A DNA stretch of 64,000 bases. Origin: Solenopsis invicta (Eukaryota > Arthropoda > Insecta > Hymenoptera > Formicidae). This document shows, in pieces, positions 58,065 through 64,000 of the stretch. The notes beneath the pieces were generated by a model that saw only the letters and a program-made list of their open reading frames with translations, had not been told where the DNA came from and did not search any database. Both the position numbers and the translations under genes were made by a program. The stretch covers positions 27,917,275 to 27,981,274 of the forward strand of contig NC_052664.1 in assembly GCF_016802725.1 (NCBI RefSeq), written 5' to 3'. Positions within the stretch are counted from its first letter, which is position 1. Each line of letters starts with the position of its first letter.

Positions 58065-58945
58065 TGCTCTTTGAAATAATTGCTGTACTACTTTTAACAA
58101 ATAAAATGCAAGTGATAGTATCTTTATTTTTTAAATAAAATCCAAGTGGTATCTTTAATTCCTTTCTAAATAAAATTCGAGTGATACTATCTGTGTATTT
58201 CTATTGAAAAATTTTTCTGTTTTAACCTAAGTAGATGTACTTAATTTTAAAAAGTTTCAAAGGAATATATAACATTTAATCTTAAAGAATTAAGGAAAAA
58301 ACAGAAATGAGAAAGTTTTATTAAAATATAAAATTTTTTAACTACAAAAAATTGCCGCTGCTAGATGTTTAAATATCTAAATAAAATGTTGTAAAATATT
58401 TATTATAATAGTTATGGTAACTTAGATAATTATAATAATTTACAATGTTACTTGTAAAAATTATAATGATTTACAATGTTACTTGTAAAAGATAATAATT
58501 TACAATGTTACTTGTAAAAGAAACAAGTGTTGAAGAAATTTACTCATTAACTTACTTCGCGTAATTACTTTATTTTATAACGCGTATCTTACAAGTGTTA
58601 CATTTATCGCATTCTTTCTTATGTCAATTCTTTTCATTGCTTTTTTTATCTAGCAGCGGCAATTTTTTGTAGTTAAAAAATTTTATATTTTAATAAAACT
58701 TTCTCATTTCTGTTTTTTCCTTAATTCTTTAAGATTAAATGTTATATATTCCTTTGAAACTTTTTAAAATTAAGTACATCTACTTAGGTTAAAACAAAAA
58801 AATTTTTCAATAGAAATACACAGATAGTATCACTCGAATTTTATTTAGAAAGGAATTAAAGATACCACTTGGATTTTATTTAAAAAATAAAGATACTATC
58901 ACTTGCATTTTATTTGTTAAAAGTAGTACAGCAATTATTTCAAAG
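58065..58945. mobile_element. Fold-back element with about 270-bp arms
   Basis: 58070-58370 and 58650-58940 are near-perfect reverse complements (GCAAGTGATAGTATC / GATACTATCACTTGC). The centre includes three tandem copies of a unit around TTTACAATGTTACTTGTAAA (58430-58520). Related in sequence to 24533-26152. Confidence 0.85.
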
Positions 58946-60220
58946 TTATTCTTAACCGGGCGGAAAACGGATTAAAGGATTGTTCGCACCAGAATTGCCG
59001 TGACGGAATGGTCAGTTGCGTTAGGTGACAACTACTATTCAGATTAAATGAAGGTGCATGACATGATTGATTGAATATAGCTAATATAATATAATAGCGA
59101 ACGCCTCTCTGTGTCGAAAATATGTACTGGACAAGAAAATCTTGGCGACGATGACGTTTCTTAAATGTAAAAATTGAGATTTGGACTGCGTTGCGATATC
59201 TCCGTTCGTAGGGCACGGGGAGGAAAAATAAAAACCTTTTTTATACAAGTCGGGGCCAAACTATCGTTTGAGACTACTCAGAACTTGATCGGTTCAGCCG
59301 TTACTGAGATCTGATAATCTCGCATGCTTGGAACTCGCTGACTCGCGTAAAAGAGGGTCGGTTTGCGACTCGCTTCTCCTACACAGGCGCGAGTCGCGAC
59401 CGCGCCTCTAAATCCGATGGATATCCGTTTTTGGTCCGTGGACATATGGAACTAAAATGGACGTCCCAAGGACGTCCTGTGCTATCTGGGATATCATACA
59501 AAAATTGACAAAAGAAATATGTCGAATATTAATACTGAACTAGTACATTTTCCATAGATTTTTGTTATTTTATCCGTATTGAAATCGGCAAAAGTAATAT
59601 GTCGGGTATCAGTATCAAAACTGTACATTGCCGTTATATTTATAACACTGAACTTATACAAACGTTGGTTAAAGAAATATATTGAATATCAGTACTGAAC
59701 CAGTACATTTCCAATAAATTTTTTTACATCCGTATTGAAATCGAAAAAAGTAATATGTCAATATCGAAATTGTATATTGCCGTTATATAATATTTACAAA
59801 AGTTGATATAAAGAAAATGTCGGGAAAATAATGTGTAAACATTAAAATAATGCGTTAACATTTTTTATTAATAATGTAATGTATTATAACATTTCTATAC
59901 TATTTTAGAAGTTAGTACATCAAATTGATAGTAATAGATGTACTAACTATCTTTTACTAACTATCTATATGTAACTAATATTTGATACGAACTACCCACC
60001 GATTACAATAATAAAGAAATTATAAACTAGAGAGATATTCGACCGATACATATAACATACAATTTCAAATAAGAAGGCCTATTTGGTCATAGCTAGATCT
60101 TAGTGCTTTATATATACGTGTGATTTTATATACTTTCTCAGACTCAACCAAACTGCGCGCCGTTACTTTCGGTCATATAACACAGTTATGATCGAATAAG
60201 AGTTAGTAATATCACCTTTA

Positions 60221-60283
60221 TTAACTATCGGTACATTGCAAGAATTATCTTCTTGATAATTCTTGCAATGTACCAATAGTTAA
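60221..60283. repeat. Fold-back at the end of the FAS ACP exon, copy C
   Basis: Same 29-bp arms and TTCTT loop as 28038-28100. Confidence 0.9.
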
Positions 60284-60609
60284 GGCACGAACCTTTTGTG
60301 CCGATAATATGATATCGTAATTTCTTTCAAGAGTCTGTTTTATCTCCGTGCCCATTAACGAATCCATACCCAAGTCGGCCAAGGTATTATTGGGATTAAT
60401 CGAATCAACATCTTTAATGCCTAAGATATTGGCAACAGTTGTGACAAGATTGGCCTTGTTGCCATCGTCGGATTTATATTTTTCAGCTAACACCGAAGAA
60501 GCCAACACCGGATGTAATTGTTGAAGGAATATATCCATCGTTGCGAGACAACTTGATATCTGTTGTGGTATAGTACCGCCCACCTCGGCGTCGTTACCAC
60601 CCATCATTT
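60245..60609 (-). CDS. FAS copy C: ACP exon
   Basis: Open frame, acceptor TTTTCAG, phosphopantetheine Ser in LADLGMDSLMGTEIKQ. Nearly identical to copy B, with a few substitutions (for example DIILSAQKVRAL). Confidence 0.85.
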
Positions 60610-61518
60610 CTGAAAATGAAAAATGTCATAAGAAAAACTGTGTATATATGAAATTAATAAATTCTGTAGACAACAATGTTATATAAAATATGCATTACGT
60701 ATTGTTTCATTATTATTTTATAAATTATACTTTTTAAAAGGACATAAAATAAAGATTGAGTTTACAAAGGTAAAGAAAAGGCAAATCGGAAAAAGTTTGG
60801 AGAGACGATTCATTCAAGAATTTGATTAAAAAAAAGATTTCTATTTTTTTGGAACATTTCATATATTAATATAATATTACCCATGATTAAGCCAACGTCT
60901 GCGATGGCACCCCATTGAATGGCAAGACCAGGTAAACCATTAGTCTGCCTCTCTTCCATCATTCTTTCCATGGCTGAGTTTGCGAAACCGTAGTTTGTTT
61001 GACCCACGACCGCTTGATACAGACGAAAATACCACAAAGTAATCGAGCGATGGGCAGAGTTTTCTCGATACCGCGTCTAAATTTTTTGTAATATCGATTT
61101 TCGGTGAAAGAGCCGTCTTGAAATCGGCTTCTTCCAAATTTTCGATGAGAGCATCACGAAGGACGGCTGCTAAATTGAATATACCGCCTACCGGAGCGAT
61201 GCGGTTGCTTTTTTGAATTAAACTTTTAGCACCCATTAACGTCGTAATATTCTCTGTGCAAACAACAATTTGTATGCCACTTTCGCGCCAGCGACGTACA
61301 CACAGTGCTTGATAACCGGTACGTATGCCTGAGCGTGATACGAGAACGATAAATTTGGCGCCGCGGCTGATCATCCAGTCGGCCAACTCCAGACCGAACC
61401 CACCGAGACCGCCAACCAAGATGTATGATTTCTCCGGATTCATGTAAGTACGGGGAATCGCGGCTACTGTCTTTGGCGTTGGTGACGCACGTTTCTTTGG
61501 TTCTTCATCTGCTTTTTT

Positions 61519-61599
61519 GATTCATGGCGACAGGCAAACACATCGGTAAAGTGTTTTTTAGTAGCACTTTACCGATGTGTTTGCCTGTCGCCATGAATC
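61519..61599. repeat. Perfect 35-bp fold-back in FAS copy C
   Basis: Arms 61519-61553 and 61565-61599, 11-nt loop, the same structure as 11419-11499 on the opposite strand. Confidence 0.95.
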
Positions 61600-61755
61600 T
61601 GAATCCCGATTCAAGCTGTTGTTCTGTAAAAATGTTTGATTGGAGCGGACGTACCGCGCCATTTTCCATTCCCTCCGAAACGAGTTTTATCAGTTCCTTT
61701 TTTTCCACGCTGTCTTTTTCGAATAGCTCATCCAACAATATACCATGAAAAGACG

Positions 61756-63767
61756 ATTAACTGCTAGATTTCTCTGATTAATATGGCAACATTAATAAAT
61801 AAAGATTTATTTTTTTTCTTAAAAAATTTAGATTCTACTATAACTTATAAAGAACAATTGTTTGATTTTGTTGTAGAAAGATTAAATATTAATTCTTTAG
61901 AATCTGGAAATTCCGAAAAAATAAAAAAATATTTACGATCATTTTGTGCTAACGTTTCTACACGATGGAAGAAATCAAGTAGAACGTTACAACATTTTAC
62001 AAAATATAATAATATGTGGCTCAATAAAGAATTTCAAATTCCAAACAGTATAAATTCTGGAAATTTCCATAAATCTGCATGCCCTAATGTAGCACCATCT
62101 AAATCGTTTTCTGAAATTACTGAAAGACACAAACGAAGACGAACTGAGAATCTGCGGGAGTCCAATCCAACGGAAGTTCTCCTTTATGCCACACAAAAAA
62201 ATTATTAAGCAATGGGTCAACAGACATGGCAAAGATATTGGATTATCTTATAAAAAATCCAAATGAGGCTAAGAGAGTAAGAGATTTTTGTAAAAATAAA
62301 ATAGAAATCCCTTTATATTCGAAAGAGAAATGTTTATCTTTACTTCTTACTTTAAACCTGTCTAAGTTGCAATATATACATTTAAGAGAAACTTGCGTTG
62401 AAAGTGGTACAAATCAATATGTATCATATTATAATATACAACAAGCAAAGTCGGAATGTTATCCGCCAAAAAATAAAATAACAATAACTGATACACTTGC
62501 TTCAATTGAAGTACAAACAATTTTAGATCTTACGAGTACAAGATTACTTAGTGTCTGCGAACAAAATTTGGATAACGATCAAAATTTAAAATTAATTTAC
62601 AAGTGGGGCTTTGATGGAGCTTCTAGTCAAAGTACTTATAAGCAAAAATTTCAAAATAAAAACGCATCAGACAACTCCATAGTTATGACTAGTTTTGTTC
62701 CCATTAAATTAATAAGTGACTGTGACATTATTTGGTCAAATCCAAATCCATCTTCAACTCGTTATTGCCGACCAATAAAATTTGAATTCGTTCATGACGA
62801 TGCAGAAATTACGAAAACAGAATATGAAAGAATGCAAAATGAAATTGTGAATTTGTTACCTACAAAGTGTGGAAATATTACAATAAATTATGAAATGTTG
62901 TTCACCATGATTGATGGTAAAGTATGTACAGCTTTATCAAAATCAGCATTATCTTGCTCTTCATGTTACATCTGTGGGGCAAAACCTTCCGAGATGAACA
63001 ACATCAATAAAATACTGGATAAAAATGTTGATATTGATGCGTATAATTATGGGATATCAAGTCTTCACGCAAGAATTCGCTGCATGGAATTTTTACTCCA
63101 TATTTCGTACAATTTGCCATTTAAAAAATGGAGTGTACGTGATCCTGTCTTAAAAAAGCAACGAGAAGAGAATAAAAGAAGGATACAGCAAGAATTTAGA
63201 AAAGAATTAGGATTGCTTATTGATATCGTTAAACAAGGATCAGGGTCAACTAACGATGGGAATACAGCCAGGCGATTCTTTTCTGAAATATACACAAGTG
63301 CTAAAATCACAGGATTAGACGAATCTTTAATAAAAAGATTTTCCGTGATACTACAGGCAATCTCATGCGGAGAGAAAATAAATACTAGGAAATTTGGTTC
63401 ATATACTCTCGAAACCGCGAAAAAATTAGTTGAAACCTATGGGTGGTATTACATGACAGCCACCGTACATAAACTCTTAATTCATGGAGAGGCCATAATT
63501 TCCAATTTTTCGATCCCCATTGGGCATTTATCAGAAGAGGCAAGTGAAGCGCGAAACAAGGAATTTCGAGAATATAGAAGAACACATTCACGTAAAATGG
63601 ATAGAATAAAAACCAATGAAGACATTTTACATCACCTTTTAATCTCATCTGATCCCGTAATTTCCAATTTAAGACCAAGACACAATGAAAAGAAAAAACA
63701 AGATATGTTTCCCGAGACACTAGAAATGTTATTATAAATACATGCTCATCTTCTCTTTCTCTATTAC
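61756..63767. mobile_element. RAG1/Transib-like transposon, ends not found
   Basis: Left limit is the abrupt junction with FAS copy C at 61755/61756. No CACAGTG-like heptamer or TIR was seen there. The right limit is unknown; repeats begin at 63768. Confidence 0.45.
61783..63737 (+). pseudogene. RAG1/Transib-like transposase with one frameshift
   Basis: Two overlapping frames. 61783-62208 encodes an N-terminal, mostly helical domain (MATLINKDLFFFLKNLDSTI). The frame open through 62226-63737 carries the core: WGFDGASSQS (candidate first Asp, residue 130 counted from the Met at 62226), a Cys cluster CSSCYIC (244-250), SLHARIR (279-285), STNDGNTARRFF (341-352) and IGHLSEEASEARNKEFREYR (432-451, candidate catalytic Glu), followed by a basic tail. 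Order and spacing resemble RAG1 and Transib transposases, which make hairpin-type DNA breaks at their ends. The two frames are joined across an A7 run at 62195-62201, so a single one-base change separates them; otherwise the frame is clean. In RAG1 the second Asp lies in an LHxDIG context, but here it reads LHARIR, so this residue is not confirmed. Confidence 0.65.
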
Positions 63768-63780
63768 ACACGCACGCACG

Positions 63781-63832
<52 letters not shown>

Positions 63833-63833
63833 A
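63768..63833. repeat. (CACG)n and (CA)n microsatellite
   Basis: CACGCACG units run into a CA run of about 20 dinucleotides. Confidence 0.95.
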
Positions 63834-63904
63834 CCACAAGGAGGGTTTGGAGTCTTTAAATACTGTGGAGTTGACGAACCACGGGGTCCTTATCCTTGTG
63901 GTAT

Positions 63905-63908
<4 letters not shown>

Positions 63909-63947
<39 letters not shown>

Positions 63948-63950
63948 CGA
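63909..63950. repeat. (CA)n microsatellite
   Basis: Second CA run, about 75 bp after the first. Confidence 0.95.
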
Positions 63951-64000
63951 TATGCAAAAACCGACCGTGCAACCTCCTCGTGGTGCATATTGGATAACAC

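Larger units (their letters stand above)
58951..61224. repeat. Direct segmental duplication, copy 2
   Basis: Same content and orientation as 26757-29047. Beyond 61224 this copy continues into FAS KR, whereas copy 1 goes into the palindrome. Confidence 0.93.
60245..61755 (-). pseudogene. Fatty acid synthase-like pseudogene, copy C (ER end, KR, ACP)
   Basis: On minus, the sequence enters at 61755 in the middle of ER (MLDELFEKDSVEKKELIKL), runs into the same fold-back as copy A (61599-61519, frame lost), then KR from 61443 (MNPEKSYILVGGLGGFGLEL). Relative to copy B, 8 bp are missing near 61008, which breaks KR just before GQTNYGFAN. The KR exon ends at 60881 and the ACP exon is 60609-60245, intact with GMDSLMG. 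The breakpoint at 61755 joins directly to the RAG1-like transposon sequence. No thioesterase. Confidence 0.92.

Noticed and set aside
63385..63944. Open frames on minus with long Val-Cys runs
   Set aside because: They are translations of the (CA)n microsatellites and the antisense of the RAG1-like core.

Overview
The window is eukaryotic, AT-rich and dominated by transposable elements. Spliced exons, a type I animal fatty acid synthase (FAS), mariner, BEL/Pao and Ty3/gypsy remnants, MADF and DUF4806 proteins all point to an insect, and the mix suggests a hymenopteran, probably an ant (inference). I saw no rRNA operon, no convincing tRNA and no CRISPR. Only one coding unit looks fully intact: the transposase of a mariner element at 54151-55472.

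The backbone is a set of FAS-like copies in different states of decay. Copy A (5453-12778, +) keeps KS, AT, DH, pseudo-methyltransferase, ER, KR and ACP regions but carries several frameshifts, a stop and a fold-back insertion. Copy B (36375-28062, -) has a recognisable first coding exon, then a 6.4 kb intron full of mobile DNA, one KS exon, and a jump straight to KR and ACP. Copy C (61755-60245, -) keeps only the end of ER, KR and ACP. A fourth scrap of ACP lies at 14337-14414. None shows a thioesterase domain. Positions 1-6049 and 29189-35224 are inverted copies of one segment; 26757-29047 and 58951-61224 are direct copies of another.

The inverted segment carries a 5.3 kb composite element (13-5338; 29900-35213) with matching ends and a 9-bp target duplication. 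Its cargo is a dead BEL/Pao retrotransposon and a fold-back element. From 12865 to 16010 there are inverted-repeat elements, a 5S-rRNA-derived scrap, Helitron-like ends and a gypsy RNase H relic. A 10.8 kb region (16509-27307) bounded by CCCAGATAGCACA inverted ends holds two genes on the minus strand, a DUF4806-type protein and a tnp2-like transposase, plus a 1.6 kb fold-back. From 36376 to 54150 the window holds two copies of a gypsy-derived repeat (one carrying a solo LTR), a mariner relic, a serine-protease pseudogene with its catalytic triad still visible, small MITEs and long AT-rich stretches. The right end holds the intact mariner, a hAT-type MITE, more fold-backs, FAS copy C and a RAG1/Transib-like transposase with a single frameshift.

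A recurring oddity is near-perfect short palindromes made of FAS exon sequence at the points where FAS copies are broken (11419-11499, 28038-28100, 29051-29187, and the copy C counterparts), with a similar one beside the ACP scrap (14261-14344). They look like template-switch scars, and if transcribed would form hairpin RNAs matching FAS.
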